From Maricaulis salignorans (GTDB lineage: Bacteria > Pseudomonadota > Alphaproteobacteria > Caulobacterales > Maricaulaceae), in assembly GCF_900103475.1 (NCBI RefSeq), contig NZ_FNHG01000007.1, positions 61,256 through 125,255 on the forward strand: a stretch of 64,000 bases of DNA, written 5' to 3'. The notes under the pieces were generated by a model that was not told the DNA's origin, searched no databases, and saw only the letters and a list, made by a program, of their open reading frames with translations. Below, piece after piece: positions 29,553 through 40,226 of the stretch (the first letter of the stretch is position 1; every line of letters starts with the position of its first letter). The translations under genes were made by a program, and so were the position numbers.

Positions 29553-30125
29553 TCAGGCCTGCCCCTGTTTCTCCGCCCAGACCACATAGCGTTCCGGCCC
29601 GGGGACCAGCGCCCCGAACGGCCAGCATGTCACCAGCGCCAGCCTGGATGGGCCTGTCTGCGGCTCAATGCCGGACCGGGTCGCGTCGACGATCTGGGTA
29701 TGGGTGACGCGGTACTCGATCCGGTGGCCCGACGCGGTTTCCAGCATCACGGTATCGCCGGCGGTCAGGTCCTTGAGAAATTCGAAATGCGTGTCGCGAT
29801 GGGCGGCGATGATGGCGGTGCCCGGTTCGCCGGGGGCGGCGGAGACATTCAGCAGGGCGGGACCGAAGGCGAGGGCTTCGCCGCCGGCTTCGGCGAGGAC
29901 GATGGCGTGTTGCCCGAGGGCAGGGACGGAGAGCCGGGCCACGGGCCAGGTATCGGCCCAGGGCCATGGTGTCGCCGCGACCTCTCCGTCGATCGCACGC
30001 GTCCAGGCCCTTGCGAGCAGGACTTGTGCGAGCTCCGCTTTCGCGGTCAGGACGAGGCCCTGACCGAAGATCGCGGCACCGGTGATGAGCATCAGTGCCG
30101 CGATGAGGGTGGAGCGGTTCACCAC
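29553..30125 (-). CDS. Class GN sortase
   Basis: 190 aa from a GTG at 30125 (GTG 30122 is possible). N-terminal TM helix STLIAALMLITGAAIFGQG, then a sortase catalytic domain: IAAHRDTHFEFLKDL supplies the catalytic His, LVTCWPF the Cys, and PERYVVW the late strand. It cleaves an LPxTx sorting signal. Its only visible substrate is the preceding VIT/VWA protein, whose stop overlaps by 7 nt. Class GN sortases with such a dedicated target are typical of marine Gram-negatives; the acceptor is not established. Confidence 0.9.
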   Translation of the reverse strand: MVNRSTLIAALMLITGAAIFGQGLVLTAKAELAQVLLARAWTRAIDGEVAATPWPWADTWPVARLSVPALGQHAIVLAEAGGEALAFGPALLNVSAAPGEPGTAIIAAHRDTHFEFLKDLTAGDTVMLETASGHRIEYRVTHTQIVDATRSGIEPQTGPSRLALVTCWPFGALVPGPERYVVWAEKQGQA

Positions 30126-32371
30126 AGACGCCGCTCGCGATTGGTGATGAGCCAGACCAGGGCGATCAGCATCATCAGGCCGCCGAGCCCCATCAGAAGC
30201 TCACGTGGCGTTGCGGTGGCGGGCAGCGGGACACCATCGGCGTCGAGCGGCACGGCATCGGGGGCCTGGCCCGGCCGCAGCCGGGACAGCATCGACGGAT
30301 CAAGTCCGGCGTGCTGCACCGGCCCGATGCGATCATCCATGACGGCCTCGAAATCCCAGCCATGCGGCACCATCAGTGGCACATCGCGCTGGACGAGTTG
30401 ATCGCCAACCGGGCGTGCCGGGGTCGCATCGACGGCGACGAGGCTGGTCAGCCGGGTGACGAGGTGGAAGTCGAGAGCGGTCTCCAGCACTGAGGCGTCG
30501 ATGGCGGTCGGCGTGGCGCCCTGGAAGCGCATTTCCTCCAGCGCCCGGATGCGGTTGCGGGCCCAGAGCGTGGCGACACCTCTGGCGGGCCGGGCTTCAG
30601 CCAGGGCGATGTCCTGCTGCCAGGTCGATCCGGCGAGCGCGCCTTCGAGCCGCATCACGCCGTCGGGGCCGGCGAGGCGTGCGGTCAGCAGGACCGGTTC
30701 GCCATAATAGAGATCGGGCAGGGGAGCCGGCCAGATCTCGCTCAGGGCCCCGGCCGGGAAAAGCGCGTCGAGATCGGTCATCACCGGGCGTTCCAGAGCC
30801 GTGAACAGGGCATCCATGGCGCCAGCGACTTCATTGACATCACCGATATGGGTGAAGGTGCCGCGGCCCAGCCGCGCCGCGCGGCTCATGAAATAGGTAT
30901 TCGGTGCGGCGCCAATCCCGACAGGGAAGAGGCGCGACCGGCCCAGCCCTTGATCGATGGCGGTGAAGAGTTCGGCCTCATTGCCAATGGCACCGTCGGT
31001 GAGGAAGACCACCTGGCGGACGCGGGCTGTGTCTTGCGGCGTGTTGTCGACGAGAGCAGCCCTCAGCGCCGGCAGCATCACGGTGCCGCCTTCGGCTTCC
31101 AGCCTTGAGGCAAAGCGCCGGGCCCGGGCGATATTGGCTGGCGTGGCATCGACGGCGGCGGGAAAGACGCGCTCCATCGTGTTGTCAAAGCGGATCAGGT
31201 TGAAGCGATCGCCGGGCTCGAGCCGGCTGAGGGCGGCGACGAGGGCCTCGCGGGCCTGGCGCATGGAGGCGCCGGCCATCGAGCCGGAATTATCGATCAC
31301 GAAAATCGTTTCCCGCGGCCGGCGCGGCGTGTCGGCGCCGAGCGTCGCGGGCGGCAGGATCTGGGCGAGGAGATAGGTTTGCCCGTCGACCGCTTCGGTG
31401 AAGAGTGCCGCGCTGGGGGCGGTTTCGTCGGCGGGGCGCCAGGTGAGCACGAAATCGCGATTGGCGGGGATGGGGCCATCGGCCAGCGAGATGATGGCGT
31501 GGCCAGGCTGCGACCGGTCGACCAGGGTGGCGTGATACTGGCTGGCGACCTGTCCGAGCGCGAAGCCCGGCTGGAGGTCGGCGCGGATGCTGACGGGCAG
31601 GCGCAAATAGGCGCCAGGTTCGGCAGATGGGTGCATCAAGGGCGGTGTGATCCGCATGGCGTCGGCAAGCGCCGCCAGATCCTCACCACCATCCGCGGCG
31701 AAGACGAAGCCTTCCGGCTGCGGGATATAACGCGGCGTGATTGCCAGCGGCACGCGAAGTTCGAATGTGCCGTCATTCAGACGCGCGACATCCTGGTATT
31801 CAATCTGGACGATAATGGTGTCGCCGGGGCCGATATTCGCCACCGAAGTGGTGAACATATTGGGCCTTTCCTGTTCAACCAGGCTGGCCCGCTGGCCATT
31901 GGCGCGCGCGGCCTCATAAATCTGGCGCGCCTGTTCGCGTTCATGGATTTCTCCTTCGATGAAGCGGTCACCAATCTGCATCCGCAACCGGTCGACACCG
32001 CTATCGGCGGGCATCGGGAAGACATAGGTCGCTTCAACCCAGGCGTCGGACGGGTTCTCGAAGCGCTGGGTGATGATGGCGCGCACGATGGGGCCGGCGA
32101 TGTCGAGGCGGATATCGGTCGCCACCAGCGGTGCCGGGACGTAGAGCCCGCCGTCCACGGTCTTGAGCAGGAGCGCGCCCTCATTGATCTCGCTGAGGCG
32201 GACCATGCCGGCCTGGGCGAATTCTGCAGATGTGAGTTGCGATTCAGCTGGCGCCGCATCGGCGTGCGCCTCCGACCAGAAGAAGAGGCTGGCGCCAAAA
32301 ACGGCGATTGCGGTGATCAGCCCCAGCCAGGCCTGTCCGCCAGCGGGTCTGTGTGAGTGTCCGGATGCCAT
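30119..32371 (-). CDS. Marine-type sortase target protein (VIT + VWA domains)
   Basis: 750 aa. N-terminal hydrophobic segment and cleavage region (WLGLITAIAVFGASLFFWSEAHADA), VIT domain about 50-170, VWA domain from about 350 with the MIDAS motif DNSGSM, and a C-terminal sorting signal LPATATP at 716-722 followed by a hydrophobic helix and RERRLW. GGGAAG-like ribosome site before ATG 32371. Processed by the downstream sortase. VIT/VWA proteins bind ligands through the metal site; the partner is unknown. Confidence 0.92.
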   Translation of the reverse strand: MASGHSHRPAGGQAWLGLITAIAVFGASLFFWSEAHADAAPAESQLTSAEFAQAGMVRLSEINEGALLLKTVDGGLYVPAPLVATDIRLDIAGPIVRAIITQRFENPSDAWVEATYVFPMPADSGVDRLRMQIGDRFIEGEIHEREQARQIYEAARANGQRASLVEQERPNMFTTSVANIGPGDTIIVQIEYQDVARLNDGTFELRVPLAITPRYIPQPEGFVFAADGGEDLAALADAMRITPPLMHPSAEPGAYLRLPVSIRADLQPGFALGQVASQYHATLVDRSQPGHAIISLADGPIPANRDFVLTWRPADETAPSAALFTEAVDGQTYLLAQILPPATLGADTPRRPRETIFVIDNSGSMAGASMRQAREALVAALSRLEPGDRFNLIRFDNTMERVFPAAVDATPANIARARRFASRLEAEGGTVMLPALRAALVDNTPQDTARVRQVVFLTDGAIGNEAELFTAIDQGLGRSRLFPVGIGAAPNTYFMSRAARLGRGTFTHIGDVNEVAGAMDALFTALERPVMTDLDALFPAGALSEIWPAPLPDLYYGEPVLLTARLAGPDGVMRLEGALAGSTWQQDIALAEARPARGVATLWARNRIRALEEMRFQGATPTAIDASVLETALDFHLVTRLTSLVAVDATPARPVGDQLVQRDVPLMVPHGWDFEAVMDDRIGPVQHAGLDPSMLSRLRPGQAPDAVPLDADGVPLPATATPRELLMGLGGLMMLIALVWLITNRERRLW

Positions 32372-33888
<1,517 letters not shown>

Positions 33889-33999
33889 AAAAAATCTATC
33901 GCTCCGCCAATGTTTCCTGATTGGAATTATGTGGTGGGGTCGGGCATGTTGTTTTTAACCACAGCGGCCCCCGCCGCAGGTGACAAAAGGAGATAGAAC

Positions 34000-34467
34000 A
34001 TGAGCATCAATATGGGCCTTACAGACGATCAGCGCACGGCCATGGCCAACGCCGTCACGGCAGTCCTGGCAGATACTTATGCGCTGTATTTCAAGACGCA
34101 TGTCTACCACTGGAACGTCACCGGCCCGCGTTTCCACGACCTGCATCTCCTGTTCGAACAGCAGTATAACGAGCTGTGGCTGGCGACCGACGATATTGCC
34201 GAGCGTGTCCGCGCGCTCGATTTCAAGGCACCGGCCTCCTACGCCGCCATGGCTGCCGCCGCGACGGTGAATTCCGAGGGCAAGGCCCAGAAGGCCGATG
34301 TGATGATTGCCGATCTTCTGCGCGGTCACGAGGCGGTTGTCGCCACGATCCGCAAGGCCCTGGAACTGGCCGCCGAGCATGGCGATGACGCCACGGCCGA
34401 CGTGCTCAGCCCGCGCCTGACGACGCACGAAAAATACGCCTGGATGCTGCGCTCCACCCTGGGCTGA
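34000..34467 (+). CDS. dps: Dps-family ferritin-like DNA-protection protein
   Basis: 155 aa. Oligomeric iron-storing protein that oxidises Fe(II) with peroxide and protects DNA in stress. The inter-subunit ferroxidase residues are in FKTHVYHWNVTGPRFHDLHLLFEQQYNELWLATDDIAERVRALD (His, His, Asp, Glu pattern). ATG at 34000 with AAAGGAGAT upstream. A GC-rich hairpin follows. Expression probably depends on OxyR or the general stress sigma factor, but no site was identified. Confidence 0.93.
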   Translation: MSINMGLTDDQRTAMANAVTAVLADTYALYFKTHVYHWNVTGPRFHDLHLLFEQQYNELWLATDDIAERVRALDFKAPASYAAMAAAATVNSEGKAQKADVMIADLLRGHEAVVATIRKALELAAEHGDDATADVLSPRLTTHEKYAWMLRSTLG

Positions 34468-34500
34468 TCTGACCCGGCAATCGCGCCTGAATACAAAGAT

Positions 34501-34528
34501 GCCCCGGCCAACAGGCCGGGGCAGTTTC
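34501..34528 (+). terminator. Terminator-like hairpin after dps
   Basis: Perfect 9-bp stem GCCCCGGCC / GGCCGGGGC with AACA loop and a short AGTTTCG tail. It lies 34 nt after the dps stop. The weak T-run makes the strength uncertain. Confidence 0.6.
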
Positions 34529-34548
34529 GTGTCTGGGCTCGGGTAAGC

Positions 34549-34670
34549 CAAAATGAGGGCGCCGGACCCGGGGGGAGGGGAGGGTCCGGCGCAATTTGCA
34601 TACCTCACGGGGAGGAGGGGTATGCGAATCCCATTGGAGGGAAGGAGGCGGTGTCGCCACCGCGTCTGTG
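34549..34670 (-). ncRNA. Candidate small RNA with C-rich (anti-Shine-Dalgarno-like) loops
   Basis: On the minus strand, a short hairpin GCGGTG/CACCGC (34648-34663) is followed by the unpaired C-rich stretch CCTCCTTCCCTCC. Next is a stem GCATACC/GGTATGC enclosing CCCTCCTCCCCGTGA, and then an 11-bp stem GCGCCGGACCC/GGGTCCGGCGC enclosing TCCCCTCCCCCC, with TTTT soon after. This matches the layout of CUCCUCCC-motif (cuckoo/CcsR or GsrN-like) alphaproteobacterial sRNAs. A CATATAG at 34675-34681 could be the -10. No gene is encoded here. Confidence 0.4.
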
Positions 34671-34886
34671 AGAGCTATATGAGCCATGTTGCACCGCAGC
34701 ACCAGACGCGATCCGGCATATTGGTCATGCAGAAATGAAGCGTCACTCTGGATGATCCATGCAGAAGCTTGATGGCTGGGCGAGCCATCAAACCGTGCCG
34801 GCAAATCCACCCTCAACCCGGCCCTTCCGGAAACACGCAAAGAAGTGGTCCGCCCGACGTGCTGTGGGTCTGAGGCCGGCGCCGAC

Positions 34887-35780
34887 TCAGCTTTCCCAGC
34901 GGCGCGCCTGTTCGATCAGGAAGTCGCGGAAGGCGACGATGCGCCGCGATCCGCGCAATTCGCTGGGATAGACGAAATAGACCTCGAAATTCGGACCGCG
35001 CAGATCCGGCAGAACCTGGTGCAGCCCGCTATTCTCCCGCGCGACATAGTCCGGCAGGGCACCGATACCCATGCCGGCCTCGATCGACTTCATCACACCA
35101 TGAATCGTATTGACCTCGACCACGGCAGGGCGCGGCGGCTGCCCTTCGGCCCGGCCGACCCGGGCGGCCCAGTCCAGCCCCGGGATGGGCGCCAGCTGCG
35201 GCGGTCCGTAATGGATGATCGAGTGCCCATCCAGATCGGCGGCGGTGACGGGTGCCGGATGCTTCTCGAGGTAGGCCGCGCTGGCATAGAGATGCTGGTC
35301 CACGCTGAGCAGTTTGCGCTGGACCAGATCATTCTGGGTCGAGGGCCAGGGGCGGATGCCGACCTCGGCCTCGAGACCGGCCAGATCCAGTTCATGATCG
35401 TCGAGCATCAGGCGAATGCGGATTTGCGGGTATTGATCATGAAAACCGGCCAGGCGCGGGGCCAGCCAGATCGCTCCGAGCGCCATCGGCGCTGTCACTT
35501 TCAGCTCGCCGCAGGGTTCGTCGCGCGCATCCTGCACACGCGCTTCGGCGATCGCGGCCTTGGCGGCGATTTCCTTGGCGGCCTCGAACAGGAGATTGCC
35601 CGGCTCGGTCCGGATCAGACCACGCGCATGGCGGTGGAACAGGGCGGCACCCAGATCATCCTCAAGCGCCGCAATCTGCCGGCTGACCGCTGACTGCGAC
35701 AGGCCGAGCATCTCCGCCGCCTTGGTCAGCGAGCCGGCCTGCGCGGCCGCATGAAAGGTCTTCAACTTGTCCCAGTCCAT
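34887..35780 (-). CDS. LysR-family transcriptional regulator
   Basis: 297 aa from the ATG at 35780, since GGGAGG lies at ideal distance (an upstream ATG at 35789 touches it). N-terminal winged HTH: LKTFHAAAQAGSLTKAAEMLGLSQSAVSRQIAALEDDLG. The C-terminal co-inducer domain starts GELKVTAPMALGAIWLAPRL and has the LysR_substrate pattern. Neither target nor ligand can be read; it is not divergent from a neighbour, so autoregulation from a remote promoter is possible. Confidence 0.9.
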   Translation of the reverse strand: MDWDKLKTFHAAAQAGSLTKAAEMLGLSQSAVSRQIAALEDDLGAALFHRHARGLIRTEPGNLLFEAAKEIAAKAAIAEARVQDARDEPCGELKVTAPMALGAIWLAPRLAGFHDQYPQIRIRLMLDDHELDLAGLEAEVGIRPWPSTQNDLVQRKLLSVDQHLYASAAYLEKHPAPVTAADLDGHSIIHYGPPQLAPIPGLDWAARVGRAEGQPPRPAVVEVNTIHGVMKSIEAGMGIGALPDYVARENSGLHQVLPDLRGPNFEVYFVYPSELRGSRRIVAFRDFLIEQARRWES

Positions 35781-35864
35781 GCGCGGCATCCTCCCGGCGG
35801 TCCATCATTGCCGCACTCTACAGGCAGGACCGCGCCGGGTGAAAGCTCAACCTGCTCCCCGGGC

Positions 35865-35890
35865 AAATCGGGGGCGCGTCAACGCCCCCG
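35865..35890 (-). terminator. Terminator of the DUF547 gene
   Basis: Minus strand stem CGGGGGCG / CGCCCCCG (35869-35876 and 35883-35890) with a 6-nt loop, followed by ATTTG. It is just past the stop of the DUF547 gene (35895). Weak T-run. Confidence 0.65.
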
Positions 35891-35894
35891 GTGC

Positions 35895-37079
35895 TCAGCC
35901 TTCCGGCGTCTCTTCGCGAGCGCCACCGAAGCTGGGTGTCATGTTGATGACCGGCTGTTCGCTGGGCGTCTCGATATCGATCGTGTCGACCGTGCCAAGT
36001 GCATTTTCCCGGATCAGACGCAGGCGCTGCTCGAACACGTATTGCAACAGCACCAGACCGGTCTGCGGCAGGATGTTGCAATTCATCGATGCGAGATTGA
36101 CGACATTGGGATTGGAGGTGCCGCTGACTTCGACCGGGCTGCCGCTGCCGGTACAGCCGGTGACGCCATTGGTCATGTCCGCAATATGCCACTCAACGAC
36201 ATCGGTCGCGACCGGGCGATTGCCCTCCAGCTGACGGGCGGTGTTGTCATTGGCGAACCGGGTCAGGTGGGCGCGGAGATCGGTCTCGAAATCGGGGAAG
36301 AGCGGACGCGCTTCGCCGTAGATCTGGGAGACGCGCAATTCAGTGTCGCTCAGTTCAACGCCGCGCAGTGAATTGACGAAATCCGTCGCATTGCTGTCGA
36401 GCTGACGCCAGACCTGGGTGCCGCGGAAAGCTTCCCGGCGAATATTCGGTCCACCGATCGAACCATTGTGAAAGCCGTAGATCACGCGCGGATCGTCCCA
36501 TTGCGGGTAGACGATGCGCAGGCGGATATCGTCAAGGCTCAGCGGGACGCCGGCGACGTTGAGGATTTTCGCTTCGAACAGAGACTGGTTGGTGCCGATG
36601 GCGCGGGTGCGGTTGATGCGGCTTTCCGGGTATCGCCCGATCACCTGTTCGATGACGGCGGCATTGTAGAGATTGAACCAGTAGGCCAGCTGCTGGTCAC
36701 TGTTCAGGCTGCCGAAATCGACCCGGTTGGGCAGGTCTTCCATGGCAATGCGGAACTCGCGTATCGCCTCTTCATAACCGTCATCCATCAGGTGATAGAT
36801 GACCCGGTTGCCCTCATAGCGGTAGCGTGAGGTATTGCCCCGATAGATCGCGGTGCCGGTCTGTTGCGGGCGGCCGCGGGCCACCTGACGCCGCGAGGCG
36901 GGGACACGCAGGACAATATCATTGAGAATTTCGGACCAGGCCTCGAAGTTGAGAACCTGTGTGGATTCGGGGTCATAGGCCTGGAATTGCTCGAGGCTGG
37001 CCGGGGTCGCAGCGGTCTGGGCCGAGGCAGCGCCGAGCAGAAGCACCGGGATGAAAACACAGGATAGAATGCGCAGCAT
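35895..37079 (-). CDS. DUF547-domain exported protein
   Basis: 394 aa with a signal peptide (MLRILSCVFIPVLLLGAASAQ). The DUF547 region covers about 130-250 with RVDFGSLNSDQQLAYWFNLYNAAVIEQVIGRYP, TNQSLFEAKILNVAGVPLSLDDI, DPRVIYGFHNGSIGGPNIRREAF and ALRGV-type motifs; in this family a Cys/His-type active site is proposed but not proven. A Ser/Thr/Cys-containing extension NGVTGCTGSGSP lies downstream. Likely periplasmic; function unknown. Confidence 0.85.
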   Translation of the reverse strand: MLRILSCVFIPVLLLGAASAQTAATPASLEQFQAYDPESTQVLNFEAWSEILNDIVLRVPASRRQVARGRPQQTGTAIYRGNTSRYRYEGNRVIYHLMDDGYEEAIREFRIAMEDLPNRVDFGSLNSDQQLAYWFNLYNAAVIEQVIGRYPESRINRTRAIGTNQSLFEAKILNVAGVPLSLDDIRLRIVYPQWDDPRVIYGFHNGSIGGPNIRREAFRGTQVWRQLDSNATDFVNSLRGVELSDTELRVSQIYGEARPLFPDFETDLRAHLTRFANDNTARQLEGNRPVATDVVEWHIADMTNGVTGCTGSGSPVEVSGTSNPNVVNLASMNCNILPQTGLVLLQYVFEQRLRLIRENALGTVDTIDIETPSEQPVINMTPSFGGAREETPEG

Positions 37080-37185
37080 GATGGAATAACCCCAACCGGT
37101 CGTGAAAAGCAGTCAGTCTCCTAACAGCAAGCCCGCCAGATTTCTAATTTCTATTTGGACATATTTGGACGGCCAGCGGCCCGGC

Positions 37186-38130
37186 TTATTCCTGGCTGGC
37201 CAGATAGCGTTCCGCCTCGAGCGCCGCCATACAGCCCATCCCCGCCGCCGTGACGGCCTGGCGATAGATGTCGTCGGTCACATCGCCGGCCGCAAACACG
37301 CCCGGGATCGAGGTTTTCGGCGTACCCGGCTCGGTGACCAGATAGCCGCCCTGCTTGGTTTCCAGCTGGTCCAGGAAGAGCTCGGTCGCGGGCGCATGGC
37401 CAATGGCGACGAAAAAGCCATGCGCCGGGATATCGCTGACCACATCGGTCTTGAGATTGCGGATCCGCACGCCGGTAACGCCGGGCGGGTCCATCTCGCC
37501 GAGGACTTCGACGACTTCGCTGTCCCAGACGATTTCGATCTTGGGGTGTTTGAACAGGCGGTCCTGCATGATTTTTTCCGCACGCAGGCTGTCGCGGCGA
37601 TGGACCAGTGTCACCTTGGAGGCAAAATTGGTCAGGAAGAGCGCTTCCTCAACAGCGGTATTGCCGCCGCCAACCACGACGATTTCCTTGCCGCGATAGA
37701 AGAAGCCATCGCAAGTGGCGCAGGCGGAAACGCCGAAGCCCTGGAATTTCTGTTCGCTTTCCAGCCCGAGCCATTTGGCCTGGGCACCGGTGGCGATGAT
37801 CACGGCGTCGGCAGTGTAGATCGTGCCGCCATCGCCCTCGAGCACGAAGGGGCGGGTCTTCAGATCGACATCGGTGATGATGTCGGAGATGATTTCAGTG
37901 CCCATTTTCTCGGCCTGGTCGCGCATCTGCTCCATCAGCCAGGGGCCCTGGATGACATCGGCGAAGCCGGGATAATTCTCGACATCCGTGGTGATAGTCA
38001 GCTGACCGCCGGGCTGCAGGCCGGAAATCAGCACGGGCTCAAGCATGGCGCGGGCGGCATAGATGGCGGCGGTATAGCCGGCAGCACCGGAGCCGATGAT
38101 GATCAGGCGCGAATGGCGCGTCTCGGACAT
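37186..38130 (-). CDS. trxB: Thioredoxin-disulfide reductase
   Basis: 314 aa flavoenzyme that reduces thioredoxin with NADPH in the cytosol. FAD site [16 protein letters not shown], redox-active CATC in [18 protein letters not shown] site [13 protein letters not shown] and HRRDSLRA, and the C-terminal [23 protein letters not shown]. Full length. The preceding gene on the strand is the phosphatase at 38233. Confidence 0.96.
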   Translation of the reverse strand: MSETRHSRLIIIGSGAAGYTAAIYAARAMLEPVLISGLQPGGQLTITTDVENYPGFADVIQGPWLMEQMRDQAEKMGTEIISDIITDVDLKTRPFVLEGDGGTIYTADAVIIATGAQAKWLGLESEQKFQGFGVSACATCDGFFYRGKEIVVVGGGNTAVEEALFLTNFASKVTLVHRRDSLRAEKIMQDRLFKHPKIEIVWDSEVVEVLGEMDPPGVTGVRIRNLKTDVVSDIPAHGFFVAIGHAPATELFLDQLETKQGGYLVTEPGTPKTSIPGVFAAGDVTDDIYRQAVTAAGMGCMAALEAERYLASQE

Positions 38131-38232
38131 GGGAATTCCTCAATCTGGCAGGCGCGGCCATGGCCGCCGCATTTCGTGTTGCGCTCTATATAGTGGCTCG
38201 CGCCGGTCTTGCTGCGTGGTTTCGCAGCACGA

Positions 38233-38721
38233 TTACTCGACCGGGGGCGGTGTAAGGGCGCGCACCATGCCCATATCGCGCCCGCCGGGCCAGTTCATGG
38301 TGTCGAATGGTGTCGAAAGCGCCCGGTCCCCGGTGATCAGATAGGCCGCATAGAGATGGGCCGAGCGCGTGCCGGAGCGGCAATGCATGACCACCGGTCC
38401 GTCGGATGCGGCGAGCAGGCGGGCCAGCTCGCCGGTGAGGGCCGGGCTCGCGCCGGAGGCACCGCCAATCGGCAGTTCGGCATAGCGCATTCCGCGGCTT
38501 TCGACGGCGGCACGCATGTCGAAGGGCAGGGATGCGGTCTCTTCCGGAGTGCGTGAATTGACCACCAGTACGGCGCCGGCCGCGGCCCAGGCGTCAAGAT
38601 CGGCTTCGCTGGGCTGACTGGCCAGCCAGACTTCGCCGTGGCGGCTGACGATTGAATCTGAATTGGGTTCCGACATGGCGACTCCGAACAGGGACAGGAG
38701 GGATACAAGGAAATGGGTCAT
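38233..38721 (-). CDS. BLH/TIGR01244-type dual-specificity phosphatase-like protein
   Basis: 162 aa if started at 38721, where the ATG overlaps the upstream stop (ATGA) and has GGAG at 7 nt; 147 aa from the ATG at 38676, which also has GGAG. The P-loop is VVMHCRSGTRSAHLYAAYL with the Cys-x5-Arg signature, and SQPSEADLDAWAAAGAVLVVNSRTPEE is the family's N-terminal part. The family contains beta-lactamase-hydrolase-like phosphatases and sulfide-pathway sulfurtransferase relatives. Which substrate it handles is unknown. Confidence 0.75.
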   Translation of the reverse strand: MTHFLVSLLSLFGVAMSEPNSDSIVSRHGEVWLASQPSEADLDAWAAAGAVLVVNSRTPEETASLPFDMRAAVESRGMRYAELPIGGASGASPALTGELARLLAASDGPVVMHCRSGTRSAHLYAAYLITGDRALSTPFDTMNWPGGRDMGMVRALTPPPVE

Positions 38722-39695
38722 GCGGCGTCTCCGCTAGCGGCGTGGGATTGCAATGGCGGCTCCCAGCGATTGATCAGCAGGCCGGCAGCGCGGTCGGTTT
38801 CCGCCAGCGGTGTATAGGACCATTTTTCGAGTCTGCCGAGCCAGGGCCGCATGGCGCCGTGCGCTTCCAGCGCGGCGTGCAGCCGGGTGAATTTGCCCGC
38901 CGAGCCGTCCATGGGCAGGGCATAGACGGGTTTCCCGGTGGCGCTCGCCTCGACCAGCATATTGGTCGATTCCTCGGTGACGAAAATCCAGTCGGCCGCC
39001 GCGAGAAAGGCGAAATACGGATTCTCGCCCTCGCCATCAAACAGCCAGACGCGGGGATGGCCGGCGAAGGCCTGGCTCAGCCGGTCGCTCAACGCCTTCG
39101 GCGTGCGCCGCGATGCCGTGATCATCAGGCTGACATTATCTGCGAGCAATCCCTCGAGCCGCTCGACCAGATAGTCGGCAATGCGCGGTGTCAGGCGGAA
39201 GCGCTTCGAATCGCCGCCGATCAGCACCGCCGCGCGCGGCGGCGCCAGGGCCTCGATCTGCGCCGCAAATCCGGCGCGCCCGTCTTCGAGCAAAGTCGCG
39301 GAAATCCGGTTGGGCGAACCGATCATGGCCAGCGCATTGGGCCGGGTCAGCCGGTCATGGGCGGGCGCAAGGATCAGGTCGAAGTCCCGGTAGCGGGTGC
39401 GTGGATCCTGGACATAGGTGAAGAAGCAGCGCGTGAAGGTGCGGCGATGCCGGCCGGCCAGCTTGATCGCAGCCCGCCCGCAGCCGATCCAAAGATCCGG
39501 AGGGCCGCAGTCGGGCAGGGCAACCGAACCATCCTTGTGGGCGACGGCACGCCCGATCCGCATCCCGGTTCCGGCCGCAGCCAATTGCGCCTGCACGGCC
39601 TCGGCCAGGCCCAAGGCCTGGTTCTCGATCCCGCGGCGGCCGTCTGAGACGACCCAGCAGATCAGCGAAGGGGGCGGGGACTGGGTTTGCGACAT
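38718..39695 (-). CDS. ELM1-family (mitochondrial-fission-protein-like) GT-B protein
   Basis: 325 aa from the ATG at 39695. SLICWVVSDGRRGIENQALGLAEAV and LPDLWIGCGRAAIKLAGRHRR and QDPRTRYRDFDLILAPAHDR mark the ELM1 family; the C-terminal part has FVTEESTNMLVEASATGKPVYALPM, a GT-B-like nucleotide-sugar binding pattern. In plants ELM1 recruits a dynamin, while in alphaproteobacteria it probably acts as a glycosyltransferase-like protein. Overlaps the phosphatase gene, so both are co-transcribed. Confidence 0.85.
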   Translation of the reverse strand: MSQTQSPPPSLICWVVSDGRRGIENQALGLAEAVQAQLAAAGTGMRIGRAVAHKDGSVALPDCGPPDLWIGCGRAAIKLAGRHRRTFTRCFFTYVQDPRTRYRDFDLILAPAHDRLTRPNALAMIGSPNRISATLLEDGRAGFAAQIEALAPPRAAVLIGGDSKRFRLTPRIADYLVERLEGLLADNVSLMITASRRTPKALSDRLSQAFAGHPRVWLFDGEGENPYFAFLAAADWIFVTEESTNMLVEASATGKPVYALPMDGSAGKFTRLHAALEAHGAMRPWLGRLEKWSYTPLAETDRAAGLLINRWEPPLQSHAASGDAA

Positions 39696-39745
39696 GGTGC
39701 GAGTTAAACGGCGCGGCCCTGTTCCGGTCAAGCGCGGCAAACCCC

Positions 39746-39788
39746 TTGACAGAGGTGCGCTACAGATGTCACATGAGTTACAAGTGTA
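39746..39788 (+). promoter_or_regulatory. BlaI-type operators and promoter of the blaI operon
   Basis: TTGACA at 39746-39751 is a likely -35, with a TCACAT -10 at 39769 (17-nt spacer). Over and just after it lie TACAGATGTC (39761-39770, one mismatch) and a perfect TACAAGTGTA (39779-39788), the TACA-N2-TGTA core bound by BlaI/MecI repressors. Placement implies autorepression. Confidence 0.65.
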
Positions 39789-39812
39789 GCGTAACTGTGA
39801 CGGGAGCCACGC

Positions 39813-40226
39813 ATGACGCAATCCGCCCCATCCCCCGCCGAACTGGCAATCCTGAAGCATTTATGGAGCGCCGGGCCGCAGAGTGCGCGCGAAGTCCAGA
39901 CCGGGATCGAGCGCGAGACCGGCTGGTCTTACTCCACCACGCGGACCCTGATTTCACGCATGACCGAGAAAGGCCTGGTTGAGCGCGCCGATGTCCACGG
40001 CCTGTCTGTCTTCAAGGCCCGGGTCGGCAAGGTGGCGCTGATGGGGCAGATGATCCGCGACTTCGCCGCCAATGTGCTCGACCTGGATGGCCCGCTTCCA
40101 GCCACTGCATTTGCCGGCAGCCGCCTGTTTTCCGATGAGGAGGCTGCGGCCCTGACGCGTTTGCTTGAAACTGAAACGTCGCCGGATGTGGCAGAGGAAG
40201 CTGACGCCGGGGAGGATGAGGCATGA
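39813..40226 (+). CDS. blaI: BlaI/MecI/CopY-family repressor
   Basis: 137 aa. The N-terminal winged helix has LAILKHLWSAGPQSAREVQTGIERETGWSYSTTRTLISRMTEKGLVERAD, the classic BlaI signature, and the C-terminal part forms the dimerisation helix with an acidic tail. Its stop overlaps the following ATG (ATGA at 40223). By homology it dimerises on TACA-type operators and is inactivated when the linked M56 protease is activated. Confidence 0.9.
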   Translation: MTQSAPSPAELAILKHLWSAGPQSAREVQTGIERETGWSYSTTRTLISRMTEKGLVERADVHGLSVFKARVGKVALMGQMIRDFAANVLDLDGPLPATAFAGSRLFSDEEAAALTRLLETETSPDVAEEADAGEDEA

